This document shows positions 16,773-24,999 of a DNA stretch of 25,474 nt, one piece after another. Position numbers and translations under genes: made by a program. The DNA lies in assembly GCA_964466745.1 (NCBI GenBank), contig CAYXOX010000030.1, positions 1 through 25,474 on the forward strand, read 5' to 3'. Position 1 is the stretch's first letter. The number at the start of each line of letters is the position of its first letter. Source of the stretch: CAYXOX01 sp964466745 (GTDB taxonomy: Bacteria; Pseudomonadota; Alphaproteobacteria; Rhodobacterales; Rhodobacteraceae). Under the pieces are notes generated by a model. That model did not search any database. It saw nothing but the letters and a program-made list of their open reading frames with translations, and was not told where the DNA came from.

Positions 16773-18301
16773 GCCACTGGATCATCCTCCCGGTCGTGCT
16801 GCCTGCCCTTCTGGCACCGCTCCTCGGTTTCGTGATGCGGCACGACATCACGCTGGCGCGGGTGGCTTCGTTGGCAGGGGCGGCGGTGCTGCTGGCCGTG
16901 GCGGTGGGACTTGCGGTCCTCGCCTCCGACGGGCAGACCCATGTCTATCACCTGGGCGGCTGGCCGGCCCCCTTCGGCATCGTTCTTGTCCTCGACAGGC
17001 TTTCGGCGCTGATGGTGCTGCTGACCAGCGCGCTTGCCCTCGTGGTGCTCCTGCACGCCGTGGCCACCGGGTGGGATTCGCGCGGGCGGCACTTCCACAC
17101 GCTCTTTCACTTCCAGCTCATGGGGATCGGCGGGGCCTTCCTGACGGGCGACATCTTCAACCTCTTCGTCTTCTTCGAAGTGCTGCTCATCGCGTCCTAC
17201 GGGCTGATGATCCATGGCGGCGGGCGTGAGCGGTTGCGGGCCGGAATGCAGTACGTGGTGATGAACCTCGCGGGCTCCACGCTCTTTCTCTTCGCGCTGG
17301 GCACGCTTTACGCCAGTACCGGCACGCTCAACATCGCCGATCTGGCGGTGCGGGTGCAGGAGATCCCGGCCGGGGAGGCCGCGCTTGTCCGGGTTGCCAT
17401 GATCCTGCTGATGATCGTCTTCGCGGTGAAGGCGGCGCTCTTTCCCGTGCAGTTCTGGCTTCCCTCGACCTATGCCAACGCGCCGGCGCCGGTGGCTGCA
17501 CTCTTCGCGATCATGACAAAGGTCGGCGCCTACGCGATCCTGCGGGTGCACACGGTGGCCTTCGCGCCCGAGGCCGCGGCGGTGAACCACCTGCCGGGCA
17601 CATGGCTCTTTCCAGCGGCGATCGTCACCATCGCGATCGGCGCGCTGGGGGTGCTCGGCGCGCGCCGTCTCATGGCGCTGCTGGCCTTCTCCGTGCTGGG
17701 CTCGATGGGCACGCTACTTGCCGCTGTCGCGCTCTTTACGCAGGCGGCCACGGCCGCGGCGCTCTATTACGTCGTGCACTCAACCCTGGCGGCGGCGGCG
17801 CTGTTCCTCGTTGCGGATCTGGTGGTGACGCGCCGGAAGGGAGACGGCCTCGTCACGGCGCCGGCCACGCCCCAGAACGGATTGCTGGCGGCGCTCTTCT
17901 TCGCGGCGGCGATCGCGATGGTCGGGATGCCGCCGTTGAGCGGTTTTCTCGGAAAGCTTCTCGTGCTCGACGCGCTGCGCGTGCCCGGCGCGATGGGGTG
18001 GGGGTGGAGCGCGATCCTCGCAGGCTCCCTGCTCACCATAGTCGGTTTCGCGCGGGCGGGCAGCCTGCTCTTCTGGCGCTCGACGGCGGAGCCGGCCACA
18101 GCGGGCTCGCAACCATCCGCCGACGAGGTGCGGCCCGCGGGCGTGGCCCAGATCATGCCCGCGGGTGTGTTGCTCGCGGCGCTTGCGCTGCTGGCCGTCT
18201 TCGCCGGCCCGGCCTTCGACGTGGCAGAGCGCACCGCGGCCCAGCTTTTCGACACGCCGGGCTACATTGCGGCGGTGCTCGCCCCCGCGGCAGGGAGCTG
18301 A
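16769..18301 (+). CDS. mrpD: Na+/H+ antiporter subunit MrpD
   Basis: MrpD is the second large proton-channel-like subunit of the antiporter, homologous to NuoM/NuoN. At 510 residues it has the usual length and about 14 hydrophobic segments. Key ionisable residues are visible: Glu137 in FFEVLLIASYGL, Lys221 in VKAALFPVQFWLPSTYANAP and Lys251 in IMTKVGAYAILRV. The block TGDIFNLFVFFEVLL (126-140) is a strong MrpD/NuoM-type signature and MVGMPPLSGFLGKLLVL near residue 385 is also characteristic. The start overlaps the mrpC stop, and mrpE follows after three bases. All conserved blocks are intact, in contrast to the assembly damage in mrpA. Confidence 0.95.
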   Translation: MSHWIILPVVLPALLAPLLGFVMRHDITLARVASLAGAAVLLAVAVGLAVLASDGQTHVYHLGGWPAPFGIVLVLDRLSALMVLLTSALALVVLLHAVATGWDSRGRHFHTLFHFQLMGIGGAFLTGDIFNLFVFFEVLLIASYGLMIHGGGRERLRAGMQYVVMNLAGSTLFLFALGTLYASTGTLNIADLAVRVQEIPAGEAALVRVAMILLMIVFAVKAALFPVQFWLPSTYANAPAPVAALFAIMTKVGAYAILRVHTVAFAPEAAAVNHLPGTWLFPAAIVTIAIGALGVLGARRLMALLAFSVLGSMGTLLAAVALFTQAATAAALYYVVHSTLAAAALFLVADLVVTRRKGDGLVTAPATPQNGLLAALFFAAAIAMVGMPPLSGFLGKLLVLDALRVPGAMGWGWSAILAGSLLTIVGFARAGSLLFWRSTAEPATAGSQPSADEVRPAGVAQIMPAGVLLAALALLAVFAGPAFDVAERTAAQLFDTPGYIAAVLAPAAGS

Positions 18302-18304
18302 GGG

Positions 18305-18796
18305 ATGCTGAACAGGATCCTCCCGCACCCGCTCCTGAGCCTTGCGCTTGCCGCAGTATGGATCGGCCTCGTCAACAAGCTCACGCCGGGCAACCTGCTT
18401 CTGGCGGCGGTCATCGGCACCGTGGTTCCCCTGCTCACCGCCCCCTACTGGCCCGACCGGCCGAAGCTGCGGCGCCCGCTGAAGGCGGCCGTCTACATGC
18501 TGATCGTGATCTGGGATATCGTGGTGGCAAACGTGCAGGTGGCGGCCGTGATCCTGTTCCGGCGAGAGCGCGATATTCGCTCGCACTGGATCGTCGTGCC
18601 GCTGGAACTGACATCGCCCGAAGCGATCACGGTGCTCGCCGGAACCATCACGATGACGCCGGGAACCGTGTCGGCGACCCTTTCGGCGGACGGTGTCAGC
18701 ATCCTCGTTCACTGCCTCCACACCGACTCGCCTGACGCGGTGCGAGACCAGATCAAGACCCGCTACGAGACCCGCCTGAAGGAGATATTCCCATGA
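18305..18796 (+). CDS. mrpE: Na+/H+ antiporter subunit MrpE
   Basis: MrpE is a membrane subunit needed for full assembly and activity of the Mrp antiporter. The 163-residue protein matches the family length. It has hydrophobic stretches at about 9-23, 29-47 and 60-85, then a soluble C-terminal domain. The family signature is LTSPEAITVLAGTITMTPGT (about 99-118), followed by SILVHCLHT. The ATG at 18305 follows the mrpD stop by three bases; its own stop overlaps the mrpF start (ATGA, 18793-18796). Confidence 0.93.
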   Translation: MLNRILPHPLLSLALAAVWIGLVNKLTPGNLLLAAVIGTVVPLLTAPYWPDRPKLRRPLKAAVYMLIVIWDIVVANVQVAAVILFRRERDIRSHWIVVPLELTSPEAITVLAGTITMTPGTVSATLSADGVSILVHCLHTDSPDAVRDQIKTRYETRLKEIFP

Positions 18797-19062
18797 TCGA
18801 AATGGCGCTTCTTTTCGCGGCGGCCTGCTACGGCGCCGCCCTCCTTCTCGACCTGTGGCGCATCGTGCGGGGCCCCGATGACGCCGACAGGATCCTGGCA
18901 CTCGACACCATGGTGATCAACGTGATCGCGCTTCTCGTGCTCTACGGCATCTGGCGCGGCACGGCTGTCTATTTCGAGTCGGCGATGCTCATCGCGATGG
19001 TCGGGTTCGTGTCCACGGTCGCCTACTGCAGGTTCGTCCTGCGCGGCGACATCATCGAGTGA
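18793..19062 (+). CDS. mrpF: Na+/H+ antiporter subunit MrpF
   Basis: MrpF is an 89-residue, three-helix membrane subunit of the antiporter. It shows the conserved LWRIVRGPDDADRILALDTM (about 21-40) segment, a strong family marker, between the first hydrophobic helix (about 3-19) and two more (about 40-55 and 63-80). It ends RFVLRGDIIE, as many homologues do. It is translationally coupled to mrpE by an ATGA overlap, and mrpG begins nine bases after its stop with a GAGGT ribosome site in the spacer. Confidence 0.93.
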   Translation: MIEMALLFAAACYGAALLLDLWRIVRGPDDADRILALDTMVINVIALLVLYGIWRGTAVYFESAMLIAMVGFVSTVAYCRFVLRGDIIE

Positions 19063-19071
19063 GGTAACCCC

Positions 19072-19446
19072 ATGGGCCTTCTCGCCGAAACGCTCATCGC
19101 GCTCTCGCTGGTCGTCAGCGGCATCTTCGGCTTCGTGGGGTCGTTCGGCCTCGTCAAGCTGCGTCACACGCTCCAGCGGCTGCATGCCCCCACAAAGGCC
19201 ACAACGCTGGGTGTCGGCGGGGTACTTGTGGCGTCGATGGTCTACTTCTACGCGCTCACCGGCAGCTTCTCGGTGCACGAGCTGCTGATCACGCTCTTCC
19301 TCTTCCTGACGGCGCCTGTTTCGGCGAATTTCATCGCCAAGACCTATATCGCGCGCAACCTCTCGAAGGACGAGCTGCCACCCACGGGCCGCCCCCTCGG
19401 TTGGGCGGTCTACGACGATCCGCCCGAAAGCGCGCAGGATCGATGA
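19072..19446 (+). CDS. mrpG: Na+/H+ antiporter subunit MrpG
   Basis: MrpG is the last membrane subunit of the Mrp antiporter. The 124-residue protein has three hydrophobic segments (about 5-25, 43-62 and 67-87). The family pattern GSFGLVKLRHTLQRLHAPTK (about 23-42) followed by ATTLGVGGVL is clear, as is FLFLTAPVSANFIAKTY (about 79-95). The C-terminal 25 residues are polar. It ends the mrp operon and converges on the KduD-like SDR gene with a 25-bp spacer that contains a GC-rich inverted repeat. Confidence 0.93.
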   Translation: MGLLAETLIALSLVVSGIFGFVGSFGLVKLRHTLQRLHAPTKATTLGVGGVLVASMVYFYALTGSFSVHELLITLFLFLTAPVSANFIAKTYIARNLSKDELPPTGRPLGWAVYDDPPESAQDR

Positions 19447-19451
19447 TCCCG

Positions 19452-19468
19452 CCGGCCGCCCGGGCCGG
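19452..19468. terminator. Possible bidirectional terminator between mrpG and the SDR gene
   Basis: CCGGCC (19452-19457) pairs with GGCCGG (19463-19468) across a GCCCG loop, within the 25-bp spacer of two convergent genes. It lacks a T run on either side, so it is a weak candidate judged mainly by position. Confidence 0.35.
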
Positions 19469-19471
19469 GGG

Positions 19472-20191
19472 TCAACGCCCCAGCCAGCCGCCATCGACGG
19501 CAAGCACCGTTCCGTGGATTGCGCTTGCAGCCTCGCTCGCCAGAAAGACAACGGGCGCCGCAATCTCCTCGGGGCGCAGCCAGCGTCCTACGGGAACCCG
19601 GGCCATGAGATCCCGGTCGCGCGCGGCATCGCGTTGGAGCGCGTCGGTGGCATCGGTCGCCACGTAGCCGGGTGCGACGGCGTTCACGTTCACGCCGCTG
19701 GCGGCCCATTCGTTGGCGAAGGCGCGGGTGAGGTTGGCCAGCGCCGCTTTCGTTGCGGCGTAGCCGGGCACCGTCAGCCCTCCCTGGAAGCTGAGCACCG
19801 AGGCCACGTTCACGATCTTGCCGTGGCCGCGGGCAACCATCTTCGCCCCCAGCGCGCGGCAGAGCAGGAACGGGGCGTCGAGGTTCACCGCGATGGTCGC
19901 GTCCCAGTCCTCGATCGGGTGGTCGGCCGCCGCGGCGCGACGGATGACGCCCGCGTTGTTCACGAGGATGTCGATCCGTCGCCCATCGAGCCCGGCGAGA
20001 AGCGCCGCGATCCGCCCGCGGTCGGCGAGATCGCAATCCACGGGTTCGATCCCGGGTGGAGGCCCTGAGGAGATGCGCGTTCCGACGCCAATGACGTCCG
20101 CCCCGGTGTCCCGCAGGGCCAGGGCGATGGCGCGCCCGATCCCCCTTGTTGCGCCGGTGACAAGCGCGGTCTGGCCGGAAAGATCGGTCAT
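19472..20191 (-). CDS. SDR oxidoreductase, KduD-like (2-dehydro-3-deoxy-D-gluconate 5-dehydrogenase type)
   Basis: A 239-residue short-chain dehydrogenase closely patterned on KduD, which interconverts 2,5-diketo-3-deoxygluconate and 2-keto-3-deoxygluconate with NAD(H). Motifs: TGATRGIG (12-19), NNAGVIRR (78-85), catalytic Ser131 in VASVLSFQGG, Tyr144 and Lys148 (YAATK), FANEWAASGVNVNAVAPGY (158-176) and the end VLAVDGGWLGR. The NNAGxIRRxxAxDH and SFQGG blocks are KduD hallmarks. The ATG at 20191 is preferred to one at 20209 since SDRs begin shortly before the first strand. It is the last gene of the minus-strand 2-oxoacid dehydrogenase operon, about 80 bp after the E2 stop; that spacer has a short CCCGCC/GGCGGG hairpin (20201-20216). 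In this setting it may oxidise or reduce a hydroxy-acid or acyloin, rather than serve pectin breakdown, as no other pectin gene is present. Confidence 0.85.
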   Translation of the reverse strand: MTDLSGQTALVTGATRGIGRAIALALRDTGADVIGVGTRISSGPPPGIEPVDCDLADRGRIAALLAGLDGRRIDILVNNAGVIRRAAAADHPIEDWDATIAVNLDAPFLLCRALGAKMVARGHGKIVNVASVLSFQGGLTVPGYAATKAALANLTRAFANEWAASGVNVNAVAPGYVATDATDALQRDAARDRDLMARVPVGRWLRPEEIAAPVVFLASEAASAIHGTVLAVDGGWLGR

Positions 20192-20272
20192 GGGCTGGAC
20201 CCCGCCCACCGGCGGGCCTGCCGCGTGAGAGGGCTGAGCTGTGCCGGCCGGCGCGGCGCTGGGCGTGCCATC

Positions 20273-21169
20273 TCAGATCGTCATGCGGCGTGGATCGGTA
20301 ATCATGGAGGCATAGTGAACCATGAACCGCGCGGCGTCAGCCCCGTTGATGACCCGGTGGTCGTAGCTGAGATCCAGCGGGACCATCTGCACAGGGCGGG
20401 GGGTGCCGTTCTCCCATGCGGTCACCGTCGTCGTGCGGGTGATGCCGAGTATCGCGACCTCTGGCGGGTTCACGATGGGCGTGAACGCCGTGCCGCCGAT
20501 GCCGCCGAGATTGGTGATGGTCATCGACGCGCCGCCCATCTCGTCGGGGCCCACCTTGCGTGCCTGGGCACGGGCGGCGAGATCGGCGATCTCGCGCGCG
20601 ATCTGCCACAGCCCCTTGGTGTCGGCATCGCGGATCACGGGGACCATAAGGCCATGCGCGGTGTCCACGGCGATGCCGACATGCACGTACTGCTTGAGGT
20701 GAAGCGTTTCGCCGTCGGCCGAGAGCGAGGCGTTGAAACGGGGGAACCGGCGCAGTGTCCGCGCCAAGGCAGCAACGTGGAAGGCCAGCGCCGTGAGTCG
20801 GACGCCCCGCGCCGCGGCCTCCTCCTTCCAGGCGCTCCGCAACGCTTCGAGGGCGGTCACGTCGGCCATCTCGTGGTGGGTCACCGCGGGAATGAGCGCC
20901 TGCGCGGCAGCGAGATTGCGCGCGGCGACACGCGCGAACCTGCTGGTTGGCTCCTCCCGGACCGGTCCATGGGCGGCATGGTCCACCTCCCAGAAGGCGC
21001 TTTCGGCGGCTGCCGCGGCGCTGCCGGGGCCGCCTGCCGGGTCTACGCTCCCGGTGATGTCCTCCGGGGCGATGGTGCTGCGACCGAGCCGGCGCGCAAG
21101 TGTCTCCAGATCGACCTCGTGCTCCCGCGCGATGCGGCGGGTGGAGGGGCTGGCGATGATGTCCGACAC
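20273..21169 (-). CDS. 2-oxoacid dehydrogenase E2 acyltransferase lacking a lipoyl domain
   Basis: A 298-residue dihydrolipoamide acyltransferase core. Residues 2-40 (IIASPSTRRIAREHEVDLETLARRLG) form a peripheral-subunit-binding domain; about 72-298 are the catalytic domain with TNLGGIGGTAFTPIVNPPEVAILG (219-242) and the active site SYDHRVINGADAARF (268-282). The catalytic His271 is present; Asn275 in place of the more common Asp also occurs in pyruvate-dehydrogenase-type E2 (Azotobacter AceF type). Normal E2 proteins begin with one to three lipoyl domains; here there is none. The GTG start at 21169 is well supported by an AGGAGGAG ribosome site (eight-base spacing) that overlaps the stop of the aldehyde dehydrogenase gene. 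The neighbouring protein at 22632-24002 carries the lipoyl domains, so the two presumably act together. Acyl substrate unknown. Confidence 0.87.
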   Translation of the reverse strand: MSDIIASPSTRRIAREHEVDLETLARRLGRSTIAPEDITGSVDPAGGPGSAAAAAESAFWEVDHAAHGPVREEPTSRFARVAARNLAAAQALIPAVTHHEMADVTALEALRSAWKEEAAARGVRLTALAFHVAALARTLRRFPRFNASLSADGETLHLKQYVHVGIAVDTAHGLMVPVIRDADTKGLWQIAREIADLAARAQARKVGPDEMGGASMTITNLGGIGGTAFTPIVNPPEVAILGITRTTTVTAWENGTPRPVQMVPLDLSYDHRVINGADAARFMVHYASMITDPRRMTI

Positions 21170-21183
21170 GGGCGCGTCTCCTC

Positions 21184-22614
21184 CTACCAGCTGGCCGAGA
21201 TGTACTGGGTTTCCATGAATTCGAGCATGCCCTCGTGGCCGCCCTCGCGGCCCAGCCCCGACTGTTTCACGCCGCCGAAGGGGGCCGCCGGATCGCTGAC
21301 GAGGCCGCGGTTCAGCCCGACCATGCCGTATTCGAGCCGCTCGCACACCTGCATGGCGCGCTTGAAGTCTTCCGAGAAGACGTAGGCAACGAGGCCGTAT
21401 TCGGTGGCGTTGGCGCGGGCGATCACGTCGTCGTCCCCGGCGAAGGTCTGGATCGCGGCGACCGGACCGAAGATCTCGTCGTGCACGCAATCGGCGTTCT
21501 CGGGCACGTTCGACAGCACCGTGGGCGGATAGAAATAGCCCGTGCCGTTCGGCGTGGTGCCGCCGCATTCCACGCGGGCGCCCTTGCCCACGGCATCGGC
21601 CACGAAGGCGGCCACCTTGTCGCGCGTGTCGGCGTTCACGAGCGGGCCAACGTCGACCGACGGATCCGTGCCGTCCCCGACCTTCAGCGCCGACATTCTT
21701 TCCGCGAGGCGGCGGGTGAACTCCTCGGCGATGCTCTCGTGCACGTAGATGCGGTTGGCGGCCGTGCAGGCTTCGCCTAGGTTGCGCATCTTGGCGAGCA
21801 TGGTGCCCTCGATCGCCACGTTCATGTCGGCATCCTCGAAGACGATGCACGGCGCATTGCCGCCCAGCTCCATCGCCGGCTTCAGCACTTGGTCTGCGGC
21901 GGACTTGAGCAGCTTCCGGCCGACCCCGGTGGAGCCGGTGAACGACACGACGCGCACCCGCGGATCGTGCAGCATGTGATCGACGAGCGCACCCGTCTTC
22001 CGCGAGGGCAGCACGTTGACGAGCCCCTTCGGCACGCCGGCTTCCTCGAGCAGCGGCATCAGCGCCAGCATGGTCAGCGGCGTCTCCGACGCGGGCTTGA
22101 TGATCACCCCGCAGCCGGCCGCCAGAGCGGGGGCGATCTTGCGGGTGCCCATGGCGGCGGGGTAGTTCCACGGGGTCACCAGCACGGCAAGGCCGGCCGG
22201 CTTGTGCTGCACGATGATGCGCGCGCCCGAGGCCGGCGCCTGGGTGATGAGCCCGTCGGCCCGGACCGCCTCCTCCGCGAACCACCGGAAGAACTCGGCA
22301 GCGTAGGAGGCTTCCCCCATGGCATCGGCGCGGGCCTTGCCGTTTTCCAGCGTGATGAGGCGGCCGAAATGCTCCAGCCGCGCCGTCATCAGCTCGAAGG
22401 CACGCCGCAGCACTTCGGAGCGGTGGCGCGGCGTCTGGGCGGCCCAGTCCTTCATCGCGCGTTCGGCAGCGTCGAGCGCGGCGTCGGCATCGGCGATATC
22501 GGCGGAGGCAACCGAGGCAAGCACCTCCTCGGTAGCGGGGTTGATCACGTCGAAACGCTCGCCCTCCGCGCCTGCGCGCCAGGCGCCGTCGATGTAGAGA
22601 TCGGTATGGTCCAT
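21184..22614 (-). CDS. NAD(P)-dependent aldehyde dehydrogenase, succinate-semialdehyde dehydrogenase-like
   Basis: A full-length aldehyde dehydrogenase of 476 residues, oxidising an aldehyde to its acid. Visible motifs are TPWNYP (148-152 region, Asn150), IIKPASETP (171-179), FTGSTGVG (225-232), the general base Glu249 in MELGGNAP, and the nucleophile Cys283 in GEACTAANRIYVH. The EIFGPV (380-385) and GLNRGLVSDPAAPFGGVKQSG region (from 433) also agree. Overall it resembles the succinate-semialdehyde dehydrogenase (GabD) subfamily, but position next to E1/E2 genes suggests that it consumes an aldehyde made in the same pathway; acetaldehyde, if the E1 is acetoin-specific, would be one option. 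The ATG at 22614 is favoured over an upstream frame extension, which is low-complexity. It starts 17 bp after the lipoyl-protein stop and ends 14 bp before the E2 start, so it is inserted between two E2-related genes. Confidence 0.9.
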   Translation of the reverse strand: MDHTDLYIDGAWRAGAEGERFDVINPATEEVLASVASADIADADAALDAAERAMKDWAAQTPRHRSEVLRRAFELMTARLEHFGRLITLENGKARADAMGEASYAAEFFRWFAEEAVRADGLITQAPASGARIIVQHKPAGLAVLVTPWNYPAAMGTRKIAPALAAGCGVIIKPASETPLTMLALMPLLEEAGVPKGLVNVLPSRKTGALVDHMLHDPRVRVVSFTGSTGVGRKLLKSAADQVLKPAMELGGNAPCIVFEDADMNVAIEGTMLAKMRNLGEACTAANRIYVHESIAEEFTRRLAERMSALKVGDGTDPSVDVGPLVNADTRDKVAAFVADAVGKGARVECGGTTPNGTGYFYPPTVLSNVPENADCVHDEIFGPVAAIQTFAGDDDVIARANATEYGLVAYVFSEDFKRAMQVCERLEYGMVGLNRGLVSDPAAPFGGVKQSGLGREGGHEGMLEFMETQYISASW

Positions 22615-22631
22615 TGCGGTCTGTCCCGTGG

Positions 22632-24002
22632 TCAGAGCAGGTGGCGGAGCGGGTGCTCCATCCGGCCCGCGAATTCGGTGAGCAGGCGGATCGCCGCCGT
22701 GCCGTCGAGCTGCGAGGGCGCGCACTCGAGCGTGATCGAGAGGCCGGCGCCCTTCGTGGCGATGGTTAGCACGGGCACCTCTTCGGCGCCCAGTGCCACC
22801 GTGGCGAGCGTGGTGCCGCGCAGGTCGCGCAGCAGGACCGCCGGCGCGGCTTCGGTTTCGGCCACCGCCGAAAGCTGGCGCCCCGTCGGCGCCTCGAAGG
22901 CGCGGGTCTCGCCGAACCGCTCCACGGCGACAACGATCGCGCTTGCGTCGCCAGCGGACAGGCTTGCCGCGGCCAGCCCGGCCAGGAGGGCATCCCGGTC
23001 CTCGATCCCGGCGCTCTCCGAAGCCCAGTCGGCGAAAGGCGCGAACCCGTCGGCCGCGAGCTCGGCGGTGAGCCGGCGCGAGGCGCCCGCGGGCTGCCCG
23101 GCCGCGGCCGCCGACGGCGCGGCGAGGCCGCGCAGCGTTTCGAGGTCGGCCACGTGGAAGGGCTGGGGGTGGCCCGCTTCCGCAAGCCGCGAGAGGTCCA
23201 GCCCCTCTTGCAGTGCGAGCCGCCGCGCCTTGGGGGAGGCGAGCACGCGCGCCCCCGGGGGAACGGGCGCTGCGCTGGCCGCGCCGCGCAACGTCGCTTT
23301 CGGCGGTGCGTCGCGGGCGGGCTCGGGCCCTGCGTCGGTGGGGCCGGCCGCTCCGGGGCCTGGGGAGGGCGGCACCGGGGCCCGCGCCGCGGGCTGCGCG
23401 GCCTGCGCCGCCGAGCGGGCCACCGGCGAGGCCGGCGCCGTCTCGGAGATGATGGCGACGGTTGCGCCGACCTGGACCGTTTCGCCCGGCTCGGCGAGCG
23501 TCGCGGCGAGAAACCCGCCGCGCCCGGCGTGCACTTCCATCGTGCTCTTGTCGGTCTCCACCTCGAACAGGATGTCGTCCGCGGCGAGCGCCTCGCCCGG
23601 CGCCTTCTGCCAGCTCACCAGAACGCCGTCATCCTGCGCCATCCCGAGCTGCGGCATCGTGACCGACGCACCTTCGGGCAAGGAGTCTGCTTCGGCGCCC
23701 TCGCCGCCGGCGGCGGCGGATGGCGGGCCGTCCTGCGCTTCGCCGCCCGGTCCCGTGTCCTCCGGAGTATCGGTGATCCGGGCGATCACCTGCCCAACGG
23801 GTACGTCTTCTCCCTCGGCGGCGCTTACCGCGGTCAGGTAGCCGTCGCGCTGGGCCTCCACCTCCATGGTCGCCTTGTCCGTTTCGACCTCGAAGAGCGC
23901 ATCGCCCCGGGCGACGGCCTCTCCGGGTGCCTTCAGCCATGCCACGATCCGGCCCGCGTCCTGCGCCATGCCGAGCTGGGGCATGGTCACGTCATGCGGC
24001 AT
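22632..24002 (-). CDS. E2-like protein with two lipoyl domains and a degenerate acyltransferase domain
   Basis: This 456-residue protein has two lipoyl domains: about 3-77 with the lipoyl lysine Lys43 (VETDKATMEV) and about 114-187 with Lys152 (VETDKSTMEV). A long Ala/Pro/Gly linker follows (about 188-245), then a subunit-binding-like segment (about 251-292, VLASPKARRLALQEGLDLSRL). The last 150 residues align in outline with an E2 catalytic domain, but the active-site block DHRVxDG is replaced by APSQLDG (428-434), with Pro429 where the catalytic His should be. It also lacks the TNLGGIGG-type segment. It should therefore carry acyl groups on lipoyl arms without transferring them itself. The start ATG at 24002 lies inside the E1 beta 3' end (11-base overlap) and is preceded by GGGGGA. 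The active transferase is probably the separate E2 at 20273-21169. Confidence 0.85.
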   Translation of the reverse strand: MPHDVTMPQLGMAQDAGRIVAWLKAPGEAVARGDALFEVETDKATMEVEAQRDGYLTAVSAAEGEDVPVGQVIARITDTPEDTGPGGEAQDGPPSAAAGGEGAEADSLPEGASVTMPQLGMAQDDGVLVSWQKAPGEALAADDILFEVETDKSTMEVHAGRGGFLAATLAEPGETVQVGATVAIISETAPASPVARSAAQAAQPAARAPVPPSPGPGAAGPTDAGPEPARDAPPKATLRGAASAAPVPPGARVLASPKARRLALQEGLDLSRLAEAGHPQPFHVADLETLRGLAAPSAAAAGQPAGASRRLTAELAADGFAPFADWASESAGIEDRDALLAGLAAASLSAGDASAIVVAVERFGETRAFEAPTGRQLSAVAETEAAPAVLLRDLRGTTLATVALGAEEVPVLTIATKGAGLSITLECAPSQLDGTAAIRLLTEFAGRMEHPLRHLL

Positions 24003-24987
24003 GGATCAATTCCCCCGAGCACAGCTTGCGCGCGTTTTCCGCCACGCCCTCGGGCGTCGGCACGGTGAGGTCCTCGAGCGCCGGGGAGAACGGCACCGGC
24101 ACGTCCATCGCGCCCATGCGCAAGACCGGCGCGTCGAGGTGATAGAACGCCTTTTCGTTCAGACGGCTGGCGATCTCGGAGGTCACCCCGTAGCTCTGGT
24201 GGCCCTCGTCGATGACGATGGCGCGGCTGGTTTTCCTGACGCTCTCGAGCAGGGTCGCCTCGTCGAGCGGCACGATGGTTCGGGGGTCGATGACTTCGGC
24301 CTCGATCCCTTCCTTCGAGAGTGCCTCCGCAGCCTTCTCGGCCACCTGCACCATCGAGGACGTTGCAATGAGGGTGATGTCGCGCCCCTCGCGCTTCACA
24401 TGTGCCTCGCCGAAGGGGATAAGGTACTCCTCCTCGGGCACCGGGGCCTTGTCCTGGTACATCAGCTTGTCTTCGAAGATCACCACCGGGTTGTTGTCCC
24501 GGATTGCGGTCTTCATCAGCCCCTTGGCCTCGTAGGCCGAGGAGGGCAGTGCAACCTTCAGCCCGGGGATGTGGGCCACCAGCGCCTGCAGGCTCTGCGA
24601 GTGCTGCGCGGCCGAGCGGCGGGTCGCGCCGAGATTGGTGCGCAGCACCATCGGCACCTTCAGCTTGCCGCCCGACATGTAGTGCTGCTTGGCCGCCTGG
24701 TTGCAGAGCTGGTCCATGACCAGATAGAGGAAATCGCCGAACATCAGGTCCACTATGGGGCGCGCGCCGGTCATGGCGGCGCCGACCGCGATGCCGACGA
24801 ACCCGGGCTCGGAGATCGGCGTGTCGATCACGCGGTCGGTGCCGAACTCCTCCACCAGCCCGGAAAGCACCTTGAAGGGCGTTCCGGCCTCGGCCACGTC
24901 TTCGCCCAGCAGGAACACCGTACCGTCGCGGCGCATTTCCTCGGCGATCGCCTCGTTGACGGCCTGGGAAAGGGTGATCTCTCGCAT
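23992..24987 (-). CDS. 2-oxoacid dehydrogenase E1 component, beta subunit
   Basis: E1 beta completes the thiamine-diphosphate-dependent decarboxylase (alpha2beta2) that attacks the 2-oxo substrate and passes the acyl group to a lipoyl arm. The 331-residue length is normal. The N-terminus EITLSQAVNEAIAEEM and VFLLGEDVAEAGTPFKVLSG (about 24-43) are typical; ThDP-binding Glu lies in TPISEPGFVGIAVGAAMTG (about 56-74), and RTNLGATRRSAAQHSQSLQA (about 116-135) is the loop facing the active site. RTIVPLD and SRAIVIDEGHQSYGVTSEIA (around 236-270) belong to the C-terminal transketolase domain. The protein looks like pyruvate/acetoin-type E1 beta; specificity cannot be read with certainty. It starts 12 bp after E1 alpha with GGAGAG as ribosome site, and its end overlaps the lipoyl-protein start. 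Confidence 0.93.
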   Translation of the reverse strand: MREITLSQAVNEAIAEEMRRDGTVFLLGEDVAEAGTPFKVLSGLVEEFGTDRVIDTPISEPGFVGIAVGAAMTGARPIVDLMFGDFLYLVMDQLCNQAAKQHYMSGGKLKVPMVLRTNLGATRRSAAQHSQSLQALVAHIPGLKVALPSSAYEAKGLMKTAIRDNNPVVIFEDKLMYQDKAPVPEEEYLIPFGEAHVKREGRDITLIATSSMVQVAEKAAEALSKEGIEAEVIDPRTIVPLDEATLLESVRKTSRAIVIDEGHQSYGVTSEIASRLNEKAFYHLDAPVLRMGAMDVPVPFSPALEDLTVPTPEGVAENARKLCSGELIHAA

Positions 24988-24999
24988 CTCGCTCTCTCC

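Noticed and set aside
20201..20216. CCCGCC/GGCGGG hairpin between the E2 gene and the KduD-like gene as a terminator
   Set aside because: Six base pairs, no T run, and it lies at the ribosome-binding region of the next gene in the same direction; more likely incidental in high-GC sequence.
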